Shown here: piece by piece, positions 1 through 10,696 of the stretch
Layout of the letters: each line of letters begins with the position of its first letter
Position numbering within the stretch: position 1 is the stretch's first letter
Source of the DNA: Papaver somniferum
Lineage: Eukaryota; Streptophyta; Magnoliopsida; Ranunculales; Papaveraceae
DNA length: 64,000 nt
NCBI RefSeq assembly: GCF_003573695.1
Contig: NC_039362.1
Span: forward strand, 8,718,088-8,782,087
Direction of reading: 5' to 3'
Notes under the pieces: model-generated
Databases searched by the model: none
What the model was told of the DNA's origin: nothing
What the model saw: only the letters and a program-made list of their open reading frames with translations
Position numbers and translations under genes: made by a program

Positions 1-1149
1 CAACCGTTAGATCGAAAACTTAGCTTGTCATACACAATTGACTGTACGCTTATAGGTTTGTTAACCGCACCCAAACGTGTACATTGTTGGTTCAACAATA
101 GTATACCTAAAGAGGTTAACCATATGAGCGTTTCATACCAACCATGTTCTTCTTCACCATAACTAGTTCAATTGACTCAAATGAACTAGTTAAGAGAGTT
201 GTTCAATTGCAAGGAAATCTTATGTAACTACACAAGAAACAATTGAAGCAAAGATGATTTGATTAATTCGAATCGGTTCATGAACCTTAACAACCACGGT
301 TTTCAAATGCATTCCTTAGTCTTTTAAGATTAAGTTCAGAAATCATCTTTAGATATATAACCTTCTCAAGTTCGCAGACGAGGTTCGCGGACTTAAGACA
401 CCGGATAGAGTTTACAAACTCCAACAGAAATTCTCGGGTTCGAGAACTTCGATGGTTCGCGGACTGGGTTCGCGGACTTGGCTCACGAAAGTAGTTTTTC
501 AACTCCAGCAGAAACTCTCGGGTTTGAGAACTTCAGCAGTTCGCGGACTTGGCACTTGCCATACTTCCGGTTCTCTTGATCAACAAAGTTCGAAAACTTC
601 GGTTCAAGGAATCCATTGGTTATGTAATCTAAAGTCTTCAATCATTGAAACATTCTTAGAGGACGTTATATAGTTGTTACGCTATTTTTCGTCAAAGCAA
701 TTTTCAAGGTGATTGAAACATTCATGACTTTCGTCACTAGGTAAAGATAAACTTGGTCGAAGCGAAAAGCTTACCAACACATATTTCGAGATATAGATAG
801 GCGAGGTATACTCGGCTCAAAATACCAAATGTGTATAATCTAGTCTATATATATATCATACGACTTTTGTCTCAAAGAGTAGGAGATAGAATAGATAGAC
901 TTTTGGATGAAAGATAAGTTCAAGTCTCCACATACCTTTTTGTTGAGAAGTTCCACCGATTCCTTGAGTAGATCTTCTACTTGTATGATGAATCGCCATG
1001 AAGTCCTCGAGCTCAACTACACTTACTATCCTAGTCCAAGACTTAGCTATAAGAGACTAGAAATCAAGACTTATAGTTTTGATCACTAACATTGACAAAC
1101 ATGCTTGAGATAACAACGCATGCGAGTTTGACCGAGCAGTGCTCTAATA
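1..1149 (-). repeat. 3' LTR of A1 (partial)
   Basis: The LTR start on the minus strand is at 1149, where TGTTAGAGC has become TATTAGAGC. It is preceded by the tract reading AAAGGGGGAGAT. The piece matches 5877-7010 of the other A1 LTR, apart from about 20 bp near 160-180 that the other copy lacks. It carries the GTTCGCGGACT-type palindromic array at about 370-580. Confidence 0.85.
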
Positions 1150-1161
1150 ATCTCCCCCTTT
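1150..1161 (-). other. Polypurine tract of A1
   Basis: Minus strand AAAGGGGGAGAT lies immediately upstream of the 3' LTR, the expected site for plus-strand DNA priming. Related purine tracts lie further upstream, around 1459-1470, 1497-1507 and 1559-1572. Confidence 0.75.
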
Positions 1162-2765
1162 GTCAATTTTAATGAAAAAACTATCAATACATATGGAATA
1201 CAAAAAAGATAATGAAACTTTAGTAGCTCCTATTCCACATGTCTGATCTTTAACATTCCTTGAAATCTTCATCACTTCCAAGTACTCCAATGATCCCAAA
1301 GGTTGTAAATTTAGCATCACCATTGTTAAAGATCCGTAGCTATAACAATGAGAAAGCACCGGTCTCGATCATTGTTATACAGTGTCATAGTATTATTACA
1401 CAGTGCCAAAGTCCAATTGTATCACAACTTCAACAATAATATTATGGTGATATGTATCACTCCCCATTTGTTAATACTCCATCTCACATGAAAACCACTC
1501 CCCCTTACACAATGATCTGAAAACCATATGCATTTGTAGTGTGAACTACATATTAATTCTCCCCTTTTTTTTCAATAAAATTGGCAAAGGTACGAGAACA
1601 GGATCATAATGAAATTTCTGTAAGAGACATTTCATGACTGAGAGAAAGAAACACACATCATCTTATTTAGATACAATCATATAGCCGAAGCTAACAGCAT
1701 TCATCAAGGAGTTTAAAGATACAAGATAACCCCTCTAAAATTCCACAGCCGCACACCCCTCAAGATATCACCATTAAGCACAAGTTCAAAAGAACTCTCC
1801 CCCATTTGATGTCATTCCCGAAAGAACAACAACGAGCGACCTTAATTTCAAGAGAAAAAAAGGATTTTTATTGGACACCAAAACCATGAGAATGATTTTT
1901 ATATCCAAAATTCAATCAAATTATTCATAAGTAAACCCATGAATAATTCAATCGGAATACATAATCAAATTAAACACAAAAGTGATCAATTTGATTCATT
2001 GTGCTCAACATAAGTAAACTTACGGAGCAACGACTAAGATAACCATACAAGAGGGTGATTGGATTAATCGTTCATATACTCAACACAAGAGAACTTGTGG
2101 AGTAATAACTAAATAACCAAGAAGATGATTAATTTAGTTCTAAATGCTCAACATAACATACCTCACGGAACAACCAACAAAGCTAATCAAGAATAATCAA
2201 CTTGGTTGTATCATGTTCAACATAAGATACATCACGGAGCCTCACGGTAATACAAAAAGGATGGATCAATGAAGATCAATACCGTGGAATACACAAGGAT
2301 TCATTCTTTTGCACAAGCATATACAATAGCAATAATCCTTGGATACAAAAGATTTTAACCTATCTTCCGTCAAAGATTGACAATATAGGCTTAACTTTTG
2401 TATATGTCAAAAGTCCATGCATCCTTAAATCAATACATGAATATCGATCGTGAACGGCTTTACTTTTGACAAAATATGGGACAACATAGTTCACAGACGT
2501 AAACACAAATATCCCATAACAAGTTGCAATATAAAAATTCAAAAATATTGCAAAACATCATCCTCCAAATAGTTTTAGAATTTAAACCAAAAACCTAAAA
2601 ACAAGAAGATGAAAAACAATAGCTATGTGTAGTCACAATCATCGCTATTCAAGGAACTAGTTATTATTCCTACTATACCAAAAAGAAGACATACTAGGCA
2701 ACAATAGTAAATCAACAAGCTAAAGGAAAACAGACTCCAGTACACTTTCCGAACACGAACTAAGA
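1162..2765 (-). repeat. A1 3' untranslated region with about 70-bp degenerate tandem repeats
   Basis: No credible ORF is present. Four degenerate units occur at about 1998, 2075, 2145 and 2212. Each has the core CTCAACATAAG followed some 10 bases later by TCACGGA or TTACGGA, with spacing of roughly 67-77 bp. Similar units occur in the same place in A2 and A3, so they are part of the family rather than local noise. Confidence 0.6.
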
Positions 2766-3117
2766 TCATATGGAAGGTTCAGGAACTTCACGAGTCATGG
2801 GGTCTTTGAGCTTATGAAAGACAGCATCCAGTGCACCCTTAGAGAGAGTATCATTGTTTGGACGATCTTTTGCCAGATTTACCTTTTTCAACTCAGATCT
2901 TACCAAACCAAGAAACTTCTTTACACCAACCAGTTGCAGAGCAACAAGAGAGGGATTAGTTGGAATCTTTTCCCCAATATCTGAGTAAGAATCAGGAGAT
3001 TGAGGAAAATGACCTTTCAACTTTAACAAGGGTTCCTTTCTCTTTAACAAACTCAACATATATACCATTGTCAACGAAATCTTCAGGTAAATCCCACGAG
3101 CAAGAAGAAGACGCCAT
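2766..3117 (-). pseudogene. Second ORF of A1, function unknown
   Basis: The reading starts at an ATG at 3117 (MASSSCSWDLPEDFVDNG...). It runs about 40 codons, meets a frameshift or stop near 2990-3040 and continues in the next frame to 2766. The later part contains LVALQLVGVKKFLGLVR, which resembles PVQISSQLVGNFLDTLR in the equivalent ORF of A2. The position, downstream of gag and upstream of the 3' LTR, is shared by all three family A elements. I recognise no domain. It is short, charged and possibly coiled-coil at the C-terminal end. Confidence 0.5.
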
Positions 3118-3481
3118 TGAAGAGAAACCTAGAGTGAAATATCTAACTCAATAAAAATGATATATAAATGATTTGAGAGAAACAAGGTTTACGAGACAGG
3201 TATATGAGATGAAACCCAAACTTGTATAAGTACCCGAACATGGATAACTTAAAAGCCCATAAAACTTGTAGTTCTTGAAACCAAGTTTGACAGCAAAAAA
3301 AAAAAAAAACAAGCAAAATATAAAAAGAAGAAATCAAAATACTCATGTAGAAGTTTATGACAGATCATCCATCTAAGAACGATAAGAAAATACTATATAA
3401 TCAGAGTTACTTTACCAAGAGTGTACCTATTCAATTCTCACACAACTAGGATTTTCGGTGGGTGAGATATCAACATTGTGA

Positions 3482-4650
3482 TTAATTTACACAAGTATGA
3501 GAGTTCAGCTCATTAAATGACCATCGTCTTTGGTTATCCTTCTTCCTTTGATTATCACTCAGTTCAGAACAATAATACATAGCTTGTTCAGCGTATCTGT
3601 CTAAAGCCTTCCTCTGAGGACTAAATCTAGGACCTCTTGAAATTGGTTCAAGGGGATCACAATAGATGGGAATCCATTTTCTAGATTTAGATTTAACAAA
3701 AACATTCTTATAAACACAGGGAACACTTTCATTAATAATACAAGAATTAAATTGTCTCGAATGTACTTGTGCCCTGTGATGATTTCTAGGAAGAACATCA
3801 TGTTTATAAGGTTCTTGGTTTTCTGTGGGTATTCTATTCACTGCAATAGTCGACTGACTATTTGCTCCATTGACAGTGGATAGAAGCAAATTACGAAGTG
3901 TATAAATTTTTTTCTTTCTGGCAAAACAATGGACAACATAGTGATTTCCTTTTCCCCAGAAGGTACAGGTTCATGGAGAAGACGCAACAGTTGGTATCTG
4001 TTTTAACTATTCAGCCATGTGAGAAGATTGTAAGTTATATAAAATTTTCTCGACACAACCTTCTCTTGGAGGATATTTCTCCATGTACTGTATGTCAAGA
4101 GGAACAGTTGAAACATAAGAAATTTTCCTTAAGACAGAGTTTTCCTTTTCCAAGGTCATACACTGTTCATGGTCTAGTGAATGTGATGCATCTAGCTTTT
4201 CTTTCTCAACACGAAATCTGTCAAGATCAGATGAATGCGTTTTGATCGAATGTTTTTCTCTAATTGAGCCTTCTTTGACAATCTTTTCAAGATCACAAAT
4301 CTTATCACGTTGTAGATTATTTACTTGAAGAAGTTTCTCAATATCCTTAGAGAATGACTCTATGATGTTATAGAGTACATGTTCACGATCAATAAACTTT
4401 TCAAATTCATCAATGAGTTGTTCATGATTCTGAAGATCAACAAACTCAATAGAATTTTTTGTAATTCTGGTGAGCTCCATTTCAGCTTTTGCGATTGTGT
4501 CCAATGTCTCATTGGAGGAAGAGTGGTCAACACAAGATGAAACAGTCTTCCTACCTCGGGATTCGGAAGAATCAACTAAGGAGTAATCCTTTGAGGTATT
4601 TCCGAGACACTTGACAGAGTTGAAAGCTTTAGGAGGCGTTTTGGTATGCG
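3482..4650 (-). pseudogene. gag: Gag-like pseudogene of A1
   Basis: The minus-strand frame holds two open blocks, about 4650-4007 and 3889-3482, in the same phase with stops between. The first block is rich in heptad-like charged and leucine residues (LEKIVKEGSIREKH, DLDRFRVEKEKL), consistent with a coiled coil as in the gag of A3. No CCHC knuckle is visible in this copy. The original start is lost: where A3 has an ATG after its leader, A1 has a different base pattern near 4655. It is the structural-protein gene by position next to the primer site. The assignment rests on position and resemblance to A3. Confidence 0.55.
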
Positions 4651-4715
4651 TAAGAGATTCTGTCAGACTCAGATTGCTACAACACAGACTTATAAGGTCT
4701 TGAACGTGTTTGCCT

Positions 4716-4728
4716 GCTCTGATACCAA
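4716..4728 (-). other. Primer binding site of A1
   Basis: Minus strand TTGGTATCAGAGC sits one base inside the 5' LTR. It is the usual complement of the initiator tRNA-Met 3' end in plant Copia elements. Confidence 0.85.
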
Positions 4729-4729
4729 T

Positions 4730-7010
4730 TGAAAAAGCGGGGGTCTAACAACACCACCCAATATTTCGCTTAGCAATCTGTATGGACTAACTTCGAAACA
4801 CTTTCTACAGAATCAAATAGACAGTCAGACTCAATCTAGGTAAAAGTATCTTAAGGAGTTAATATCTCTCTCTTGTTTTGATTTACTCAAGCTAATAGAA
4901 ATCCGCGAGTCCTAATCAAACACAAGGAATAACTTGGATGGTACCAAAGACCAATGTCCAAGGATCAGTCAATGATAATGAACAACCAAAGGTTGGATTA
5001 ATCTAATTGATGATCTAAACGCACAACTTGTATTATTTCAATTATAAAGATAAACAATATAATGCGGAAACTGAAATAACACAGACACCATAAATTTTGT
5101 TAACGAGGAAACTCCAAGCTAACTTCGGACTGGACTATAGTTGAACCCCAATCAGTCTTCCACTGATCCAAGGTATAGTTGTACTCCCTACGCCTCTGAT
5201 CCCAGCAGGATACTGCGCACTTGATTCCCTTAGGTGATCTCACCCAAAATCGCAAGCTTTAACAATAAAAAAATCTGTCTCACACAGACAAGTCTATTCA
5301 AATGATCAATCTGCCTCCCACAGAAAAACCCTAAAGTTTTTGTTCCGTCTTTTGATAATAATCAAAGCGAACATGAACCAATTGATAATCCGGTCTTATA
5401 TTCCCGAAGAACAGCCTAGATTAATCAATCACCTCACAACAATCTTAATCATATGGTAGCGAAACAATATGTTGCGGAATCACAAACGATGAGACGAAGA
5501 TGTTTGTGATTACTTTTTATATCTTGCCTATCGTAGAAATCAAACAATCTCAAGCCATCAATATGATTGTACTGTTATGATAGAAGATGCAAGATCAGAT
5601 CACACAACTACGATAAAATTAGTATCAGTCTGGCTTCACAATCCCAATGAAGTCTTTAAGTCGTTAACCTGGTTTTAGAAGAAGAAAACCCAAGGTTAAA
5701 GGAGAAACGACTCTTGTACGCAAACTAGTATCACACGTAAGGTGTGGGGATTATTTTTGCACAATACTAGATGTCTCATTTATATAGCATTTCAAATCAT
5801 GGTTTTGCCTTAGTTACAAAGCAATCAATATTCACCGTTAGATAAAAACCTGATTTAGATTCAAGCTAATATTTCTCAACCGTTAGATCGAAAAATTATC
5901 TTGTCATACACAAATGACTGTATGCTTCTAGGTTTCTTAACCACACCCAAACGTGTAGATTGTTGGTTCAACAATAGTCTACCCAAAGAGGTTAACCATA
6001 TGAGCGTTTCATACCAACCATGTTCTTCTTCACCATAAATGAACTAGTTAAGAGAGTTGTTCAATTGCAAGGAAATCTTATGTAACTACACAAGACACAA
6101 TTGAAGCAAAGATGATTTGATTCACTCGAATCGGTTCATGAACTTTAATAGCCACGGTTTGCAAATGCATTCCTTAGTCTTATAAGATTAAGTTCAGAAA
6201 TCATCTTTAGATATATAACCTTCTCAAGTTCGCAGACTAGGTTCGCGGACTTTAGACACCGGATAGAGTTTACAAACTCCAGCAGAAATTCTCGGGTTCG
6301 AGAACTTCGCCGGTTCGTGGACTTGGCTCACGCAAGTAGTTTTTCAACTCCAGCAAAAATTCTCGGGTTTGAGAACTTCGGCAGTTCGCGCACTGAGTTC
6401 GCGGACTTGGCACTTGCCATACTTCCGGTTCTCTTGATCAACAAAGTTCGAAAACTTCGGTTCAAAGAATCCATTGGTCATGTAATTTAAACTCTCATTC
6501 CAATCATTGAAACATTCTTAGAGGACGTTATATAGTTGTTACACTATTTCTCGTCAAAGCAATTTTCAAGGTGATTGAAACATTCATGACTTTCGTCACT
6601 AGGTAAAGATAAACTTGGTCGAAGCGAAAAGCTTACCAACACATATTTCGAGATATAGATAGGCGAGGTATACTCGGCTCGAAATACCAAATGTGTATAA
6701 TCTAGTATATATATATAGCATACGACTTTTGTCTCAAAGAGTAGGAGATATAATAGATAGACTTTTGAGTGACAGATAAGTTCAAGTCTCAACATACCTT
6801 TTTGTCGAGAAGTTCCACCGGTTCCTTGAGTAGATCTTCTACTTGTATGATGATCGCCATGAAGTCCTTGAGCTCAATTACACTTACTATCCTAGTCCGA
6901 GACTTAGCTATAAGAGGCTAGAAATCAAGACTTATAGTTTTGATCACTAACATTGACAAACATGCTTGAGATAGCAACGCATGCGAGTTTGACCGAGCAG
7001 TGCTCTAACA
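4730..7010 (-). repeat. 5' LTR of A1
   Basis: It is 2281 bp long, begins TGTTAGAGCA at 7010 and ends in CA at 4730 on the minus strand. A TATA-like GCTATATAAATGAG lies on the minus strand at about 5777-5790. The U3 part contains clustered TTCGCGGACT palindrome halves at about 6230-6410. Confidence 0.85.
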
Positions 7011-7525
7011 GTTTCCTTGATTCTGATTTGGACAATTGATCAAAAACAAAACAACATGATTTGAAATCATTTATTTGAGTGCATTTATGGTGATCTTTGC
7101 CACAGTCAGTAAGATATTCCGGATTATCAAAGATCCTTGTCACAATAAATTACTGTTTTACTTGACCAGATATTAGTCATAGGATTATCCTTTGAAACAC
7201 ATCTCTTTTGATTCTTGCAAGTGGTTAAAATATTAGAATCAAGATGTTTTTTATTAGTTAAGAGATTCAGCGAATTAGGATCAAATGTCCTTGTCTTAAC
7301 TAATAGATCTTTTCCGACTTGATCATTGTCAGATTCTTAAGATTCAGTTTCGAGAGAAAATGAAATTGTATTTTCATCGTGATATAGACTAGATTTGATT
7401 ACCATCATATTAGGAGGTTCATGAACTTCAAGAATTTCTTGAGATGCAGTTTTTTCATGAGACCTGATTTTTATCAAAGAACCTTCGATAATCCTTTTGA
7501 CATATGGATAATATATATTATCTAT
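7011..7525 (-). pseudogene. Gag-like remnant of an older family A copy
   Basis: Minus-strand translation gives VKRIIEGSLIKIRSHEK and, further on, TDCGKDHHKCTQINDF. The first resembles LEKIVKEGSIREKHS of the A1 gag. It is wedged between the A1 5' LTR and the start of the plus-strand LTR at 7526, and has several stops. It may be the sequence into which one of the two neighbours inserted. Confidence 0.4.
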
Positions 7526-8877
7526 TGTTAGAGCACTTCTCGGTCGAACTCGCAAGCGTTGTTATCTCAAGCTTGTTTGTCAATGTTAGTGATCAAAACT
7601 ATAAATCTTGATTTCTAGTCTACTTATAGATATCTCGGACTAGGATAGATTGTGTAGTTGATCATTAGACTTCACGGTGATCATCATTGAAGACGAAGAA
7701 CTACCAAGGAGAGAACTTCATCAAAAAAAAAGGAATGTGGAGATTGAAACTCATCTATCACCTGGAAAGTTTATTTCTACTCTATCTCCTATATTGAGAC
7801 ATAAGTCGTATTACGATATGGTTTTCTATTATACACATTTGAGATTTCGAGCCGAGTTTAACTCGCTTACATATTTCTCGGAATATGTGTTGGAAAGCTT
7901 TCGTTTCGACCAAGTTCATCTTATATTCTTGACGAAAGTCAAAATATGATCATGTAAAAATTACCGAGTAACACCTTACATGGTTTGTGTGATACAATCA
8001 TTTGGTGTAGACTTGGAATGTTTCGTTATGATTATTTGAATAACTTGAAAATTGCTTTGATGCTAATATTATGTGAAAATGGCTATTGTCATCCTCTAAC
8101 AAAGTTTCAATGATTGAAATAAGAGTTTAACACACTTTATCATTATTGTATTGTGACATGTTGTGTACTCTTGTACATATGTAATCCATTTCCAGGAACC
8201 ATAGTATGTGTACCCGTATGCGTACCTGTTGGTTTGAGAAGTCCGGCAACCTAAGTATGCGTACCGGTATGCGTATCGGCGTAAGGTTCATGTCCGAGAT
8301 TTTCTGCTGGGATTGGAGGTATGCGTTCCCGTTCGCGTAATAGCGAAACTCAAACTCATTCGGGGTATTTCAAGTATGCATACTCGTTTACATACTTGAA
8401 GGTTAAATTCTAAAATCGGTTATGTACATGAACTAATACATTTATATAATAAGGAACACATTCTTTGCAAACGGTGGCTATAATGTTCATGGATTGATTC
8501 GAGTGAATCAAACCGACTTTGCTTCAAGTGTGTTCTTGTATACTTCTATGAGAATATAGAAAATTTAACAACTCTTTAACTAGTTTCATTTGAGTCATTT
8601 GAACTAGTTACGGTTGAAATGAATAAGGTTGATATGAGAGTGTTCATATAGCCAACCTTGGTTAACTACGGTTGAGCCAACATGGTGTACACGTATAGGT
8701 ACGGCAACACAAACCTAAATGAAGGTACATTTTGTTTGTATGTAACAACCTAAGTTCGATCTAACGGTTGAAAGATATTAGATTGAATCTAATCAGGTTT
8801 CATCTAACGGTGAATATTGAATGCTTTATTACCAAGGTAACTTAGATTGCAAACCATGATTTGAAAACTATATAGGG
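7526..8877 (+). repeat. Truncated family A LTR (subfamily with TACGCGTA arrays)
   Basis: It starts TGTTAGAGCACTTCTCGG and runs collinear with the LTRs of A3 to the TATA-like ACTATATA at about 8868-8877. Similarity then stops abruptly and unrelated DNA begins. R and U5 are missing. U3 carries GTATGCGTACC-type palindromes at about 8200-8400. No polypurine tract precedes it. Confidence 0.75.
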
Positions 8878-8891
8878 TTGAATACCAAAAG

Positions 8892-9872
8892 CTAATATCC
8901 ATCATACTTAGCAGGTAGAGATGAAGTTGTACGAGACACGTTGGAATATGCGGTAGTAAAACCATAGTTCAGGGACCCAAAACACCAAGAGGAGTACACG
9001 CCAATGATCATCATGGTCCATACGAATGTGATCAGACTTCGGCAAGAAAGCTTAGCAGAATAAGGGATGACTGTCAACCCAGTCTTGTCAATCACCTTCA
9101 ACAACCGAAGGCTATTGCCTTCCCTAATCTGATTAGCAATAACATGGATACGGCGGGGACCAACACACCAAGGGAGAAGGTTGCTCTTCTGAATGGAATC
9201 AACATAAGTAGAATTGAAGTTGGTAGGGGTGTAATTCTCTTGCTTAGATCTCCCAGCAGTAAAAGGGTCATAAGACTTCAGAGTAGTCTTTCCCTTGCTA
9301 CGATACCAACACTCACGAAGGGCACGCCAATAATTACCAATGTATTTCATGATCCCTCGGACCTAAGTTTTGTTCACGGGGTCATCCCTGGTAGACAAAA
9401 CATCATAGTAGAAGGGATCCTTTCTACTAAACAAAGGCATAAGCATACCTGCAGCCAATTGGCCAACACTGATCAAGAGATTGTTCTCATCATAGGGGAA
9501 GCTTCGGATCAAGGATTCAGTATGAACATCAGGGCCATTCACAAAGAAAATCTCAAACTTATGCAGGCGGAAAGACTTGGGGATCTCATCCAAGGATAAG
9601 TTAGTATATCTATCTTTGTCACGCAGTTGCAGCCTTTGGAGCTCAAAGTGAGGCGTAGGAGGAGGAAGATCCTCAACAGTGACCTCTTCTACCTCTGCTT
9701 CCACATCCACCTCAGCTCCCACAGGTATCTCAGTATCCTCAGGGAGTGGATAGGGCGTAGCATCAGGATGATCCATGTGCGGAGGTGGCTTAGTAGAAGA
9801 TCTAGGCCTCAGATCTTTACGCGCAGGCTTCTTCGGAAGTCTCATAATTCCTAACACCAGCAGAAAGAACAA
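8892..9872 (-). pseudogene. Unidentified ORF, about 326 codons, one in-frame stop
   Basis: Two open blocks, 9872-9363 and 9350-8892, lie in one minus-strand frame separated by a single TAG (9363-9365). The N-terminal third is basic then proline- and acid-rich (KKPARKDLRPR, EVDVEAEVEEV). A folded-looking middle follows (DEIPKSFRLHKFEIFFVNGP, LISVGQLAAGMLMPLF), and the part after the stop contains YWRALRECWYRSKG and NLLPWCVGPRRIHVIANQ. I do not recognise the family. Composition and setting resemble the gag-like proteins of plant LTR elements, but this is inference. The true start may be the second Met (MRLPKK) near 9845. The upstream base pattern looks like a spliced leader. Confidence 0.45.
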
Positions 9873-10691
9873 TCCTTCAACAATGGCGGACCAAAATTAC
9901 AGTCGATTCAAAAATCATGATTGAAGCAAAAATAATAGTACTTTGGGCATGGGTTTAACAAAACCAACCAAAGGAAACGATTTAATCCTTCCAAGAAGAA
10001 AAATGGAGTACGGTTGATCACCACATTCAAAAATTCACAAGCAAAGAGTAATCACGATGCAATCATGATAAATCGAGAAATGGAAACAAACCCAAGTTCT
10101 CATACAACATGAAGAGGCAAATGGGAATCGAAATTCTCACATGCAAGGTTAACAGTGACTTCAACAATCAAAGAAATAAAAAACAGAGCCAAGCGTGGAG
10201 AATGCGAAGAGTTGCAGTAAAGCCGAAGAACAACACATACTAACCTGTTGATGAAGAACGAGCAAGAACTTCTGGAAGTCGAAGAGAAAACCGGCAGTTA
10301 GAAGAGAAATAGACGAAAAAATCTCTGAGAAAGGGATAGATAGCGACAGTTCGTGAAGAGAAGGAAAAGTTAATGAATATCCTTCTTTCGTTCTCTTCTT
10401 GTAGGTGGCTAGAGAATCCAAAATTTTGAATGTCCCGAAATTCAAGGGGAAGTTATTGCATGAAAGGACACATGGGGACCACCCAACCCGTACGTGCAAA
10501 AATGGCGGTGTTATAGAAGTTTTTACTTCCAATCCTACCAAACGGTAGAATATGAAAGAAAAGGGGCAAACTGTGAATATCAATATTCTGCGGAGCACGT
10601 GTCACGGTTTTAGTAATCGCATGTAGGATAACTGTGTAGCCCTCGCTACACACAGGAATCTGAGGAGAAGAAGATACATTCACAGATATAC
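9873..10691 (-). other. Leader or promoter side of the 8892-9872 ORF, no clear gene
   Basis: No supported coding region. On the minus strand a splice-donor-like CAG/GTTAGT occurs near 10240, and TGCTGGTGTTAG just upstream of the ORF start could be an acceptor. The open frames at 10161-10683 have no recognisable protein content. Confidence 0.3.
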
Positions 10692-10696
10692 TTTAT
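10692..10696. repeat. Target site duplication of A2, left copy
   Basis: TTTAT directly before the TG of the 5' LTR is repeated at 24545-24549 directly after the CA of the 3' LTR. Confidence 0.85.

Larger units (their letters stand above)
1..7010 (-). mobile_element. Family A retrotransposon A1 (Copia-type, no pol), cut by window edge
   Basis: On the minus strand the order is 5' LTR (4730-7010), primer site, gag remnant, second short ORF, 3' untranslated part, polypurine tract and 3' LTR (1-1149, truncated by the window start). The two LTRs align base for base over long stretches; for example positions 1-120 match 5877-5997. The internal part is only about 3.6 kb and shows no protease, integrase, reverse transcriptase or RNase H, so the copy depends on enzymes from elsewhere. 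The Met-type primer site and GGGGGAGA tract point to the Copia superfamily. The SIRE/Maximus affinity is inference. The left target duplication is outside the window; the right flank is GTTTC (7011-7015). Confidence 0.85.

Noticed and set aside
9144..9854. Plus-strand ORFs of 151 and 75 codons
   Set aside because: They are the antisense of the better-supported minus-strand ORF 8892-9872.
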